Of a DNA stretch of 58,744 nucleotides, positions 11,395 through 22,608 are shown piece by piece. The stretch lies in contig AJFK01000751.1 of assembly GCA_000467715.1 (NCBI GenBank), positions 1 through 58,744 on the forward strand, given 5' to 3'. A model generated the notes under the pieces. It ran no database searches. It was not told the origin of the DNA and saw nothing but the letters and a program-made list of their open reading frames with translations. The stretch's first letter is position 1; every line of letters starts with the position of its first letter. The position numbers and the translations under genes are program-made. Origin of the DNA: Hysterium pulicare CBS 123377 (taxonomy: Eukaryota; Ascomycota; Dothideomycetes; Hysteriales; Hysteriaceae).

Positions 11395-11951
11395 AGGGAT
11401 GAGAGAGAGATCGATTCCGTTAGGAAGAATGGTGGAGAGTTGTAAGCGAGGAAGGTTGGTCTTGCTGTCCTCAAAATGAATGGAAGCGAAAGAGGAGCAT
11501 ATATCTACCTCTTCATCGAGATACTAAGAGCATGTTCGAACATAGTTAAGAGGTGTCAGGTATCTTCATTTCAAGCGTTGAACACCTCTTTCGCTCGGCG
11601 CTGCAGCATGCGCCCCTACTGTTGTACCACATTTCGGACAGCAAACGACAGTGCTTGACATACTTCTGACCCATTGCCACTAATCCTCCTCATACCTACC
11701 GACCTACCTATAGTTCAATATCTCACGAATACCCCCATCCATACACCCCGAAACATCGTGCTCAGTCAGCTCGTCAAAGAATCCAGAAAGTTCGACGTGT
11801 CAGCCGCGCCGTACAAAGACCTCCGCAATCCCGCTCCGCTTTTCGCGTCCAAGCGCCCATACATCCATCCCCCACCAACCTCACACCTCACCCTCCTCTC
11901 CTACGCCTCCGCTCACATCCCCCGGGGCTCTTCAGCCTACTCTTTCTCACG
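11395..11951. other. Intergenic region between F-box pseudogene and CHIP-type gene
   Basis: About 557 bp with no supported gene. The last 250 bp, rich in CCTCAC/CTCCTCC pyrimidine runs, is the likely promoter and 5' leader of the TPR/U-box gene. Confidence 0.6.
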
Positions 11952-13090
11952 ATGCCCCCTGGAAACGACTACGCCGCCGACCAACTGAAAGAAAAAGGCA
12001 ACAATTTCTTCAAGAAGGGCGAGTATGCGGACGCGGAAACATGCTACTCGCAAGCGATACAAAAGAACAGCAAGAACCCATTACTATACACGAACCGAGC
12101 GAACGCGAGGTTGAAGCTGGAGAGGTGGCAGGATGTGATTGACGATTGTATACGGAGTATTGAATTACTGCGGGAGAACATGAAGGCTTTTTTCTATCTA
12201 GGTATGTGAGCTACGGTGTTGGAACTGACTGCCTCGGAGCAACCTTCATTGTATCACTCAAGCATATCGCGAGAATTATCTAAGGTTGTTTACAATGGAG
12301 AGAATAATATGCTAATGAAACACGTATAGCGCAAGCCCAACTCGCAATAAACCACCCAAACGAAGCCCTAACCTCCGCCCTAACGGCCTACGACCTCTGC
12401 GTCACAACCCCCCACCAAACCAACAATGCCGCCACCATATCCGCGCTGGTGCTAAAATGCAAAAAGACGAAATGGGAAGGTCGAGAGCGCGACCGTGTCC
12501 GTCGGCGCAAGGACCTCCTCGCCGACCTAGAAACCAAACTAGAGGACGAGCACAAGAGGGAGTTATTCGATATCGAGGAGCGGTTCGCGGGCGGGGATAT
12601 GGGGGCTGTAGAGGCGGAAGAAGAGAGGAAGGAGGCCAGGGAGGTGTTTGAGAAGAAAGTAGGCGATTTGAGAACGGCGTTTGCGGTTAGTGATCCGGGG
12701 AATATGCAGAAGAGGGAGGTGCCGGATTATCTTGTTGATGGCATCACGTTTGAAATAATGCACGATCGTAAGCTTCTGACCCTATCCCCATACTCCCCAT
12801 ACCTCACATCTTCAATCCATAATCCCTCTCACCGACCCATAACTCCCCTTGATCCGTACCGCCATCAGATCATCAGCTCATCTTACTGATATCTCATCCC
12901 AACAGCCGTCGTAACAAAAACCGGTCAATCCTACGAGCGCGCCACAATAATCGAACACTTAAAACGCTCCCCCACAGACCCGCTTACGCGCGAACCCTTA
13001 ACAATCGCCGAACTCCGCTCGAATCTAGCGCTCAGGGAGGCGTGTACCGAGTTCATGGAGCAGAACTCGGGCTGGGTTTATGATTGGTAG
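11952..13090 (+). CDS. CHIP-type E3 ubiquitin ligase (TPR plus U-box)
   Basis: Three exons (11952-12201, 12330-12767, 12906-13090) join in phase to a 290-residue protein. Residues 5-115 form TPR repeats (QLKEKGNNFFKKGEYADAETC, then NPLLYTNRANARLKLERWQD), which in CHIP/STUB1 bind the EEVD tails of Hsp70 and Hsp90. A charged helical linker follows. The C-terminal 75 residues are a U-box (ITFEIMHDPVVTKTGQSYER, then HLKRSPTDPLTREPL), which recruits the E2. The protein ends in GWVYDW. The family marks chaperone-bound clients for degradation in the cytosol. Introns use GTATGT and GTAAGC donors and the first has a GCTAAT branch point. Length and order match CHIP (about 300 residues), so identification is strong. 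Confidence 0.9.
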
Positions 13091-13887
13091 GTGAGTACTT
13101 TAATAACATGGAGGATGGGGGGGGGGGGTCGGGATGAGAAACTGAATGCTGACTTCCGTGGATGAATAGTGAAGATGGAGAAGTTGATGCCGAGGCGAGG
13201 TGGGCGCATTTATCGTCTTTTTGAGACCGATCCAGCGTTTGTTGGATCTGGTGGTGGAGCTTCCTGTTGGATGTGGGAAGATTATGCATTTTCTGGGATA
13301 TCACAAGCATTGGGGCGGAGTTTAGCGGCTCGATATAACCCTTGGTAGGTAGTCTTTTGGGGCTTGGGGACCAGGATTGCGGATATCAGCGAGCGAATAC
13401 CCGATATGGCAGACCATAGAGCAGAGTAGTTGGGTCTTCCTGGTCACGCGGAATGCGAAAACGGCCGTTATGCAAATTCAATTCTTTGTATATTCTTCTA
13501 TGGAGTACGATTAACCCGCACCTCCATCCATCCGCAAAACTCTTCTGTGAAAGCTCCCCTACAGACAACAAGGAACAATTGCATTGTGAATGTGAGGTTA
13601 TTAGTTTAGGAACAGAACCCCGGTAACCGATTGACGGGTTCCAGACGCCTTGAGAGTAAGACAGAATGAGGAAGCAAAAGCAGATACAAGGAAAATGAAG
13701 TTGGTGGAAAGAAAGAAATCATCGCCTTCAGTGCAAACACCATCTACCCACCTACTCTTTACAATGCAGGAACTCAGGAAGTGAAGAATCGAGAAGAAGG
13801 GGAAAGTAGAAGGTCATGATGAATGGACAGACTAGTCTTTAGATAGGAAACATTAACCTACAACCTAGCTCCGCCATAAGCTCAATT
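13091..13887. other. 3' regions of two converging genes
   Basis: About 800 bp between convergent genes with no supported coding frame. A run of ten G residues near 13117 lies in the 3' region of the CHIP-type gene. Confidence 0.55.
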
Positions 13888-16749
13888 CTATCCTCTCTTC
13901 GTAGGACTAACACTATTCCTCCGCTTCGTCGGCGATCCCTCAACACCGCCACCCACCTCGTCCTCCGCCCGTGCCCGTTTCGAAGGGCTCAAACTCGGCG
14001 TACGCATCCTCATCGCTGGCGGCATATCCGACGCTCTGGCTTTTCCTTTACCCTTGCCTGAGAAGTCGAATGGTTTCTGGAAAGGATTGGAGATGGGGTC
14101 TTCGGTTACTGGGATCCGTTTCTCGGGACTCGGTGTTCGGTTTTGTGCGGAGCGACTGGATCCTAGGGGCGTGATGGCTCGGCGGGATCTGCTGGGTGTG
14201 GCAGTGAGAATTGGGCGGGTATCTAGGGGGTTTTGTTTTGGGGTTGATGATTCTGGTTTTGTCGCGGCGGGGGTGGATGGGCGTGCGTTATCGAGAATGG
14301 CAGGAGTCCGGGCACCAATGAAAGGTGGAGGGAGTTCTTGGAATTTGCGAATGAAGTCTTCAAAGCCTCGTGCAACGATCGTGAATAAACCTTGAGCGGT
14401 GTCAACGATGATTTCCTTCGGCATCACATCTTTTGGGTTGGTCTTCGTGAATTGATTCCCCACTAGCATGGAAAAGAGATGAGGTACCATTTTCATGGAC
14501 TCCAGTCCTTTGGTCTCTGTCTCTCCGCTCGGTTGCTGAGGAACCACGCCCCGACTCGCGCTGGTAAGGCCTTGCGCACACCGTCGATTCATCTCGAGGT
14601 AGTCGAAAAATAGATGTGGCGTTTCTCGGCGAAGTACGTACTGGAGGCCAGCTAGAATCTGAGTGGCATGTAGTGCATGTTTCTGCTGCCACTTCTTCGT
14701 TTCAACGAAGCCCGGGATAGCGTGTCTGTTCTCCGGACTACTGATTATCTTGACGATACCCCAGATGTCGTACTCGGTGGCTGGTAAAGAGTCTGGGCTG
14801 GGGTTGAACCAATGCTGGCAAAGGAGTGTCAGCATTGGTTCGTTGTTATCAAAATGTCGCCGTGACTTGGTCCAACGCGGTTTCTCGACGAAGTCTTTGT
14901 AGCCTCGTGTGCCTTCTTTGGCGAAGGCTTTTGGACTGATACCGCACATTAATTGGTAGTGGCGGAGGAAGCCTTTGTAGTGGATTGGGGCTTCACCGAC
15001 GAAGATGCGAGCGGGAGTTTGCAGTCTGATGACTGTATCCATTTCCGGCCACGGGGTTGAGAGGAACTTCGTTTGTCGTAGAGCGTTGTACATGTGCGCC
15101 GTGTTGATGATGTAGGTAGAATGATTGGCGACGGTCATACCGGTCTGCTGGAGTGCGTGAAGCATCCGGAACGCACACATTCCGCAGGTGACTGGAAGGT
15201 GGGAGAAGAGTTGGAATGGTTGGTAGGTCCGGTCTCTGATCCCAAATGCGTTCAAGGCTACGCCGACTTGATCTTTCTTAACGAATTCTAAGGCGAATCG
15301 GATCGGGACGAGTAAGGCATCCCTCATTTCTCCCGTATTCAGCTCTTGGCTAAAGTCTTTTGAGAACCACTCGTTGTAGAACTTGAAATGCTTCTTTGTG
15401 GTAGCAATGGTCGAGTCGCAATACACGTTGAGCTCTTTCCAGGGTCGGACGACGTCCTCTCCAAGTATCCGATGGATATCCAAGTGGATTTGGATTGCTT
15501 GAAGTAACCAAAGATCAATGTTCTCACCATCCAATACCCTCCAAATTCCAGCGGTGATGTCGTCTTCGGCAGGAAATCCTGTGTTGGTGTTATTGACGAT
15601 GATCAAGTCGCGAAGCATGGGACAAAAGATGGCCAAATCGTGCTTGAATTGTCCTTTTCCACTTAAACCTCTTGCCCACTTGTCAAAGGCGAAGTAAGGC
15701 ATTCTCTCAGCACAGTCTTGGATGCGAGGGAATTTCCTCTCCAGTTGATTTTCGCATTTCCATGTAAGCGCACTCCAGATATGAGGGCAAAGGAAAGCTT
15801 CGAGTTTGGACGTATTGTGATCCGACTGTTCATTTCCTAAGTCGTTCCAAATTGTGAGATTTGAGCCTGACTTGTCTATTTGTTCAGCAAGTGTCGGGAT
15901 GGCCAGAATGCTTGCATATGTGCCGAAATGAGGGAAACACTTTGTCAATTCCGCTTCCGCGCTGCGAAGAAGGTCAATTGCAACATTGGTGGTTAACGAA
16001 GCTGTCAAAAGATCAACTTGGCCTGTTTTGTACTCAAGCCAAGTGTCCCTCAGGAATTTTCGCACGCGCTGGAAATCCATAGCAAGGAAGTAGAGTGCCA
16101 TCATTCTCTCTTCAATGACAAATTCAAGAGCGATTTCAAGCTCATATACCGACTTCGGCTTCTTGGAAGTCTTTCTGGGTGACGCTGAAGCTGCAGATGG
16201 AACCTCATCGGAGGGGAGTGACTCTTGCAGGTCGAGATACTCGAAGACATTTGCCTTGAAAGAAACATCCCCACTGCCTGAAGTAGTCGCAATTGAAGCT
16301 TTGCTTGTAGCAATTGGTGTCTCTGGTTTCAGAATGTCAAGAACCTGTTGCAAGACAGTAATGATATACCAATGACCATTCTGACTCTGCTGCTCATTTG
16401 GAGTGAGTGGAAGTTGTGAGCGAGCCATATACCACGAAGCACATTGCTTGCGGCATGAGATGACATCCTGCAATATCCGGATGGTCTCACTAGAAACGTC
16501 AATTTTCGGCTTTGCGCTGGTTGAAATTAGTTTGGTAAGTCGAAGAAGTTCTGACACTGAAACGGAGATGCCATTGGTGGAGGAATTCGAATCATGGAAG
16601 AAAAACTGATTATGCTGATTCTTGTTGGAATTGTCGGAGTTGAGTCCGCCACCTTGACACCTACCCGCCTGCGAGGTCAGCCACGATAGAAATCTATGTG
16701 TACCTGACTTGTATCGTTTGTAGAGCGTGATATATAGCTGGGAATCCAT
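13888..16749 (-). CDS. DUF6604-domain protein
   Basis: One uninterrupted frame of 953 residues. An ATG seven codons upstream (16770) is possible, but the family-like start MDSQLYITLYKRYKSGTHRF favours 16749. The N-terminal 250 residues match the DUF6604 pattern found in many filamentous fungal proteins of unknown function (tyrosine-rich start, then SVSELLRLTKLISTS, and KPKSVYELEIALEFVIEERM). The middle is helical with no catalytic motif that I recognise. The C-terminal 130 residues are Ser/Thr/Pro-rich with many S/T-P sites and basic clusters (SPSKRARAEDE, GSPTKRRNSVSPTKRG), which suggests a nuclear, phosphorylated protein. Function unknown. Confidence 0.8.
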   Translation of the reverse strand: MDSQLYITLYKRYKSGTHRFLSWLTSQAGRCQGGGLNSDNSNKNQHNQFFFHDSNSSTNGISVSVSELLRLTKLISTSAKPKIDVSSETIRILQDVISCRKQCASWYMARSQLPLTPNEQQSQNGHWYIITVLQQVLDILKPETPIATSKASIATTSGSGDVSFKANVFEYLDLQESLPSDEVPSAASASPRKTSKKPKSVYELEIALEFVIEERMMALYFLAMDFQRVRKFLRDTWLEYKTGQVDLLTASLTTNVAIDLLRSAEAELTKCFPHFGTYASILAIPTLAEQIDKSGSNLTIWNDLGNEQSDHNTSKLEAFLCPHIWSALTWKCENQLERKFPRIQDCAERMPYFAFDKWARGLSGKGQFKHDLAIFCPMLRDLIIVNNTNTGFPAEDDITAGIWRVLDGENIDLWLLQAIQIHLDIHRILGEDVVRPWKELNVYCDSTIATTKKHFKFYNEWFSKDFSQELNTGEMRDALLVPIRFALEFVKKDQVGVALNAFGIRDRTYQPFQLFSHLPVTCGMCAFRMLHALQQTGMTVANHSTYIINTAHMYNALRQTKFLSTPWPEMDTVIRLQTPARIFVGEAPIHYKGFLRHYQLMCGISPKAFAKEGTRGYKDFVEKPRWTKSRRHFDNNEPMLTLLCQHWFNPSPDSLPATEYDIWGIVKIISSPENRHAIPGFVETKKWQQKHALHATQILAGLQYVLRRETPHLFFDYLEMNRRCAQGLTSASRGVVPQQPSGETETKGLESMKMVPHLFSMLVGNQFTKTNPKDVMPKEIIVDTAQGLFTIVARGFEDFIRKFQELPPPFIGARTPAILDNARPSTPAATKPESSTPKQNPLDTRPILTATPSRSRRAITPLGSSRSAQNRTPSPEKRIPVTEDPISNPFQKPFDFSGKGKGKARASDMPPAMRMRTPSLSPSKRARAEDEVGGGVEGSPTKRRNSVSPTKRG

Positions 16750-17043
16750 AGACGGAAGACTCCACCACACGAGATGGAAGGATGAAGGGTTGAGAGCAAA
16801 GTGTGAGATGAGTTACTTGGGATGATGGTTGTTTATGCTGTTGTTTATGTGTGATGGAGACGCGTTTCCCACGCTCGAGAAGGTGAAGTTGACACTCGGG
16901 CCACCATATTAGCTGCCACGTGATTGGTACCTGTTCGCGACGAGCGAAGCTTCCCAGGTTGTTCAACACCAGCGAGACGAATACTAAGAAAATAGACCAG
17001 AGGCAAAGATGTCGCGTAAGAGCTTATCCATAGTCAGAAAGCC

Positions 17044-19252
17044 TCAATAGTACGAATGAGATGTCACTATTACAGGCACAACAACTCCGAGCGTCAATAC
17101 CGAGAAACCACATAATGCGATAATCAACCTGCTCCCGTTCGTGCTTCCAACCGTGATTGCGAACGCGATTGAGATGAATGCAAACATTGCGACTAGAAAA
17201 AAGCTGAGGCTGACGAGTGCTCCGGTTGCGAAACAAATAAGTGCCGTGAAGTCTGCACCAAGCCACCATTTCTCTTTCTTCATCCAAGCCCAGACTCCTT
17301 TGCGCTGGGGGAGTATACTCTTTATGAACGGAGCCTTTATCTCTAGGAGAGGTGAGTTGTACGCGATCCTTCCACCTTTTTGTTGCTTCTCGATATGCTG
17401 CCTTAGCTGTTGCTCTGTGAGCTTGTCGGGATCTAAGTTGTCCTGTTGCAACGTCTCGCGCATTGCGGATGCCAATTCAAGAATTGCTTTGTACTCTCCT
17501 GCGACGTCGGTACGTCCGCGATGCCGTATAGCTAGACTCGCTCTGAGCCACATAGTGAAGGTCCCCACGGTCCAGACCAATAGTAAAACGAGCATGATGA
17601 ACAGTTGGAAGAACGAAAATCCCCATTGATAGGTCTAATAACTTGTTAGCGCAAGAGCCTCAGATGGTTTGACGGAGCCTTACGCCAAGAGGCTGACAAC
17701 TACCGTTCTCGGTGATGTATTCGAGATCGTAAGTCTGGTTTCCTGCGTCGAGGAAGGTCGTTCTGGTTCGATTAGAGAAGGGCTTTTGATTGGTCCTTGG
17801 GTCTGTCCAGTTGAAGCCGTAGAGGTTTTTGTCATCGATGTAAAATGCTGTTATGTTGAGCGCTGGAGGCGGAATGGTTTGGTTCATTAAGAAGGACTCT
17901 GTGTTATTCAAGCCAAAAAAGCCGTATTTCGACACATCTAACAAGACCATGAGCAGGTTTAAGATAGCAATGCAGTGATGTTGCACACGGGTCTTGACGC
18001 ATCAATAGAAGTAAGACTCACATTGGGATATGACACCCTCAAGATAACAACCCTGTATGATATCGCCATTTGAAGAGGCCCACACATATCTTTCATATTC
18101 ATCGGCATTGTTGAAAGGGTGTTCATCAATGGAACGATAACAGTAGCTGTCCAGAAGAACACCAGCATGTAGCAGGTAGTCACCTGAACATATTAGCATA
18201 CATGTTGAATGAAGAATTTCCGAAGTTCCTAGAGAGGAAAATACGTAATCACGCGAGCGGGCACGAATAGTTGAAGTTTGGGTAGGATGCCGATATGAGT
18301 CTCCACTTGAGAGTTCAGACTAAGCAGCTTAAAATTGCACTTACCATCGTCGTCACCCTCGTAAATCGACCGATCACTATTGCTAAACCCAAGAATGGAA
18401 TACTCTCCAGTCATGTTCCCCACTCTCCACCCATCGTGAATAATGTAGGTTACAGGGGAGAATTGAGAGAAAGCGACCAAATTGCCACCTTGGTCCGGAA
18501 CAAAAGCCTTAATATTAGCACTGTACCCAGTCATGGCGCTGGCTAAGGTGGGAAAACCGAGGACAAAGATCATGCTGGCGATCATGAATGTCATAGCAAC
18601 CCTTGAGACTAGACCACATTTGAATGCAAAGTCTGTGAGAAGGCGAACTATAGAGGTAGCACTAGGCCCGCCCTGTATAAATACTGTACGGAAGGTTTTA
18701 AAAGTAACCGGAGTAATTTCCATGGATGTCGTGATGTAACTGGAGAACACGCGCCAGGATATGACAGCAAGAAGTGCTTGTCCAAGGCGACCAAACATCT
18801 GGATAAAGTCAGCGGGATTTTGATTGTGCAAAGCTGAATCATCCGCTTACAACATCCCATATTGTATCGATAAGCTTGGCTTCAGTGAAAGAAAACCGCC
18901 CAAACCCTAGCGTGATCTGGAAAAAGCCAGAGGGTGCCCAGATATTATATTCATCAGCGAATACGTTGAAAGATCCATCTGGATGACAAGCCGACGGAGA
19001 GTCGATTAAGTCAAAGCCAATGACTGATGCAGAGTATACGCCCAGCGTGACGGTGCCCCCCACAAGAATGCCGAGCCAGCAAAAAGACCAGAACCAGAAG
19101 GCACAGCGTATCCAGTTGACTGATCGAAAGTCGGTTTTGACAGTTCTCCATAACTCGTACCACTTTTGTTTAACGTATTGAGCGTTTAGCTTCAAGACTG
19201 CCGAATATTTCGAAGGTACGGAACGCTCCGAGAGCAGGGAGGAAGAAGCCAT
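17044..19252 (-). CDS. Multi-pass membrane protein of unknown function, five exons
   Basis: Exons 19252-18851, 18798-18345, 18183-18022, 17937-17684 and 17634-17044 join in phase to 620 residues. About seven hydrophobic segments are visible: WSFCWLGILVGGTVTLGVYS, ALLAVISWRVF, MIASMIFVLGFPTLASAM, LFIMLVLLLVWTVGTF, a long one around FATGALVSLSFFLVAMFAF, and LIIALCGFSVLTLGVVVPVI. Between the third and later helices is a Cys-containing, N-glycosylation-rich stretch (NNTESF, NITAF, NWTDP, NRTRT, NQTYD), probably extracytoplasmic. The 161-bp second intron has a GTAAGT donor, GCTAAT branch point and CAG acceptor; reading straight through it is open but breaks the next exon's phase. Start could be 24 codons further up (19324). 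It resembles fungal-only membrane proteins I cannot name. Confidence 0.7.
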
Positions 19253-20650
19253 TATGAAGACAACATACGCGATGCATACGTAGAGGTGGCGGGACACGAA
19301 TGCTATGGGATTGAGACAACACAAGGAGACACAATGGCAAAAAGAAAGAAAAACTATTATGATGGAAGGCGTGGAGGTTGGTGAGGAAGATGGGTGCTGT
19401 GCCTCAATCTTTCCTGTAAGCGCCTATGTGCACAGCCCAATCCTATGTAGATACAACGTCCTCGGCGTCGCAAGGCGCAGTTGGCCCACATGTTTCGGCC
19501 GCATGAGGATGTAACATGATGAATTGCAAAATGAGACGAAGGGAAAAAGTGTCTAGCAAAACGTTGCTTCACAAATTTCCCTAGATCATGAACTTAGAGG
19601 TCGAAGAAACTCAACGGAGAGCGCGATTCAAAAATGCGCAACGTCAGTGGCCAGGTCGACCAGGCATATCGGCTCACAGCTTTATTTGCGACAGGGACAG
19701 TCTCTGATTCGCGTTGCATGGACAAACGTGGAGGATGGTCGGCGAGAGAGTTTTGAGGTCGAGGAGAGAACGCGACCTTCGCACCTATCCGGGCGTTCCG
19801 GAAGGTGGGAACGATTTCGTCAGCGTCAGCACACCAAATGATACGCGTCGATGGGCTCACGGAAAAACGTGATGGTTCTCCTGGGTACCTCTCCCTTGTA
19901 GATGTAGAATGTATGCGATGTCTATGGCTTACCTACGGATTATCTCGGCGAAAACATGGCAATTGAAAGCCAAGAGAGTTTGGAAATCAAGCTCTCTAAG
20001 CTCAACGGGCAATCTTAGTAGACAGCCGCCCGTTGCCGCTAGCGAAGCCGAACCGAACGGAACGGGAACTCTGACACCACTAGTCCAATCTTCTAAGCTC
20101 CAACAACCTCAAGACCTCGTCCAACTCCGTTTAAATGGTCTCTCTTGCCATGTTAGCGACCTGTTGCGATGGTGTAGGCTACTTTTCGCATCTACTCAGT
20201 CAGACTTATCGCGAAATACGAGCAGTACTTTTAGCAACCTCGCACAAGCCCACTTCCAAGCTGCATCCATGTCCATATCGTTCAGGATTCCCCGCAAACT
20301 CCTTCACCTTCCCGATTCGGTCACTCATCCACAGTGCCTTGCACAAGTCTTGAGCTTAGTCTTATCTCTCCCTGCCACAGATGCAACCATGACAGCGATA
20401 AGAGCGGCAACTCGAGAGCAGAGTGGCACAGTGCCTGGCAATCGGTACCACCGACCAGGTCAAGCGCGATATCTGGGAGAATTCCCCATGCCCATGGCCC
20501 GCCTTTCGTCATACCCCTTCCAGAAGGGAGCTTGGGCCTCGTAAGCTTGAGAGCTCAAAAGGTAGCTCGCTCGCACCTTGGTTCGATTCTGCTGCACGAG
20601 AGGCATTTCTTCCTTCTCACCTCGCAATTCTGCTCAATTGATTGCTCAAT
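19253..20650. other. 1.4-kb region between divergent genes
   Basis: It must hold promoters for the membrane protein (leftward) and the carboxypeptidase (rightward). A 211-codon frame at 19909-20544 is open on the + strand but has no domain, signal peptide or splice link to the carboxypeptidase, so I do not call it a gene. Confidence 0.45.
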
Positions 20651-22301
20651 ATGCATTCGAATCTGCTGTGCATTGCTTTGGCCGCCACTGGCTTGCTTCT
20701 CGGCCTGACGTCTGCCGGAAAGTTCTCTGAGATCAGCCATCGCAAAGGTTACTCTCCAAACCTCAAGAGAGCTCAGCCGCCTGTGCAGGAGAAGCGTTTC
20801 GCAAATGAATCGAGTTCCTTCAGGTTTTACAATAATGACTCTGCTCGTACGTTGGCTTGAATGCAGTAAAACTCTCAAATGCTCACTCCTGACAGCCTAC
20901 CTCGTCGATTCGCTCCCCCTCATGCCCTTTGATTTAGGCGAACTCTATTCAGGCCTAATCCCAATTGATATGAACAATGCTTCGCGAGCGTTATTTTTTG
21001 TCTTCCAACCTACGGTTGGCGAGCCTGTCGACGAAGTCACAATCTGGCTCAATGGCGGTCCAGGTTGTAGCTCTCTCGAAGGCTTCTTCCAAGAGAACGG
21101 ATTGTTCAATTGGGGGTGGGGCATGTACTCTCCAGAAATCAATCCATACTCGTGGGTGAACCTTACCAACGTGCTATGGGTCGAGCAGCCCGTTGGCACC
21201 GGCTTTTCCATTGGTGACGCCACCGCCACCAGTGAGGAGGACATTGCCAAGGACTTCGCCGACTTCTTCCTAAACTTCCAGAACATCTTCGGTATCTCCA
21301 AGTTCAAGATTTACGTCACTGGCGAAAGTTATGCGGGCCGCTACGTCCCGTATATCGCCGCCGAGTTGATTGATCGCTCCGAAGACGACTGTGACCACTA
21401 CGATGTGCATGGAGCTTTGATGTATGATCCTTGCATCGGCTCCTATGTCTACGAGCAGCAACAAGCTGTCGCACTTCCATTTATTCAGAAGCACAACGAT
21501 GTCATGAACTACAACCAGACTTTCCTCGATAATCTCACTGCTCTCGACCAGTCATGCGGCTACGCAGATTTCCGCGAGAAATACATGTCGTTCCCGCCCT
21601 CCGGCGTACAACCAGTTACGTACTTCAACTCTACCAGCGATGCTGCTTGTGACATATGGGACATGGCATGGTCCGAGGCCTTCAAACCCAATCCTTGTTT
21701 CAACGTCTATGAAATTGGCCTGCAGTGCCCTCTTCTTTTCGATCCGCTCGGATACCCGACAGATCTGCAGTACGTAACCGAAGGCTTCCCAATCTATTTC
21801 AATCGTACGGATGTGAAGATTGCTATGCACGCTCCACTGGACGTTGAATGGATTGAATGCAAAGGCCCCGTTTTCGTCGGCGAAGGAGGTCCGGAAGATG
21901 AAGGCGACTCTTCCCCCGACCCCATCCAATTTGTTCTCCCGAAAGTCATCGAAAAGACAAATCGCGTCCTCGTCGCGAATGGTGATCTTGATTTCGAAAT
22001 CATCACCAACGGCACGCTTCTGGCCATCCAAAACATGACCTGGAACGGCGCTTTCGGCTTCCAGAACGCACCGAATGAGACCATCGACATCACGCTTCCA
22101 GACTTGAAGTACCAAAATCTATTCGTCGACCAAGGATTTCCGTTCACCGACAACCCCCAAGGAATCATGGGAAAGCAGCACTACGAGCGCGGATTGATGT
22201 GGGCAGAGACGTATCTGAGTGGGCACATGCAACCTCAGTTCCAACCAAGATCCGCATATAGACATATGCAGTGGCTTTTGGGGCATATTGATAAGCTGTA
22301 A
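20651..22301 (+). CDS. Secreted serine carboxypeptidase (peptidase family S10)
   Basis: Two exons (20651-20846, 20896-22301) give 533 residues. The first 22 residues are a signal peptide (LLCIALAATGLLLGLTSA). A propeptide with basic sites LKR and EKR follows. The S10 signatures are WLNGGPGCSSLEG and the nucleophile motif GESYAGRYVP (Ser near residue 210); VANGDLDF holds the catalytic Asp and SGHMQPQFQP the His. The first intron (GTACGT...CAG, 49 bp) restores SAPYLVDSLPLMPFDLGELY. Several NxT/S sites and paired cysteines agree with export. The family removes C-terminal residues at acid pH, in vacuole or outside the cell; no C-terminal membrane anchor is seen, so it is not a Kex1 type. Confidence 0.92.
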
Positions 22302-22608
22302 ATATCCTGATCTGGGTATGTATGTTTTGGGATGGTTGGATAGACGGTTGATGCGAAGAGGGTTTAAGATGAGAGTACTTGTACATAATGAGTAATGTTA
22401 AATAACTGTGTTGAATATAGCACTCGCTACTACTTAGATTCCTGTTGTACATGAACTTTCATGCCCACGATAAATTTGAACGCGTCACGTGCATCTGTTT
22501 CTAAATTAAGTACACTAGCGCCTTGGCACTGTCATAGTGCCGGCTCGTGTTTACCACGTTCATCCATCTGACATTCATCACACAACATCTAAACTACAAT
22601 CATACAGC
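22302..22608. promoter_or_regulatory. Promoter region of the Atg15-type lipase gene
   Basis: A 307-bp gap holding the carboxypeptidase 3' end and the lipase promoter. A TCACGTGC box lies near 22485-22492; the ATG context is ACAGCATGAAG. Confidence 0.4.

Noticed and set aside
18253-18344. Reading through the second intron of the membrane protein gene
   Set aside because: The frame is open, but every later donor breaks the phase of the next exon, while the GTAAGT donor at 18344 joins GDDD to GDYLLHAG in frame.
19909-20544. 211-codon + strand frame upstream of the carboxypeptidase
   Set aside because: No signal peptide, domain or conserved motif, Ser/Gln-rich low-information content, and no splice path to the downstream gene.
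20550-20600. B-box-like GGTTCGATTC near 20580 as a second tRNA
   Set aside because: No A box at the right distance and no acceptor stem.
22537-22608. N-terminal extension of Atg15 from a GTG codon
   Set aside because: Nuclear fungal genes start at ATG and the ATG at 22609 directly precedes the signal-anchor.
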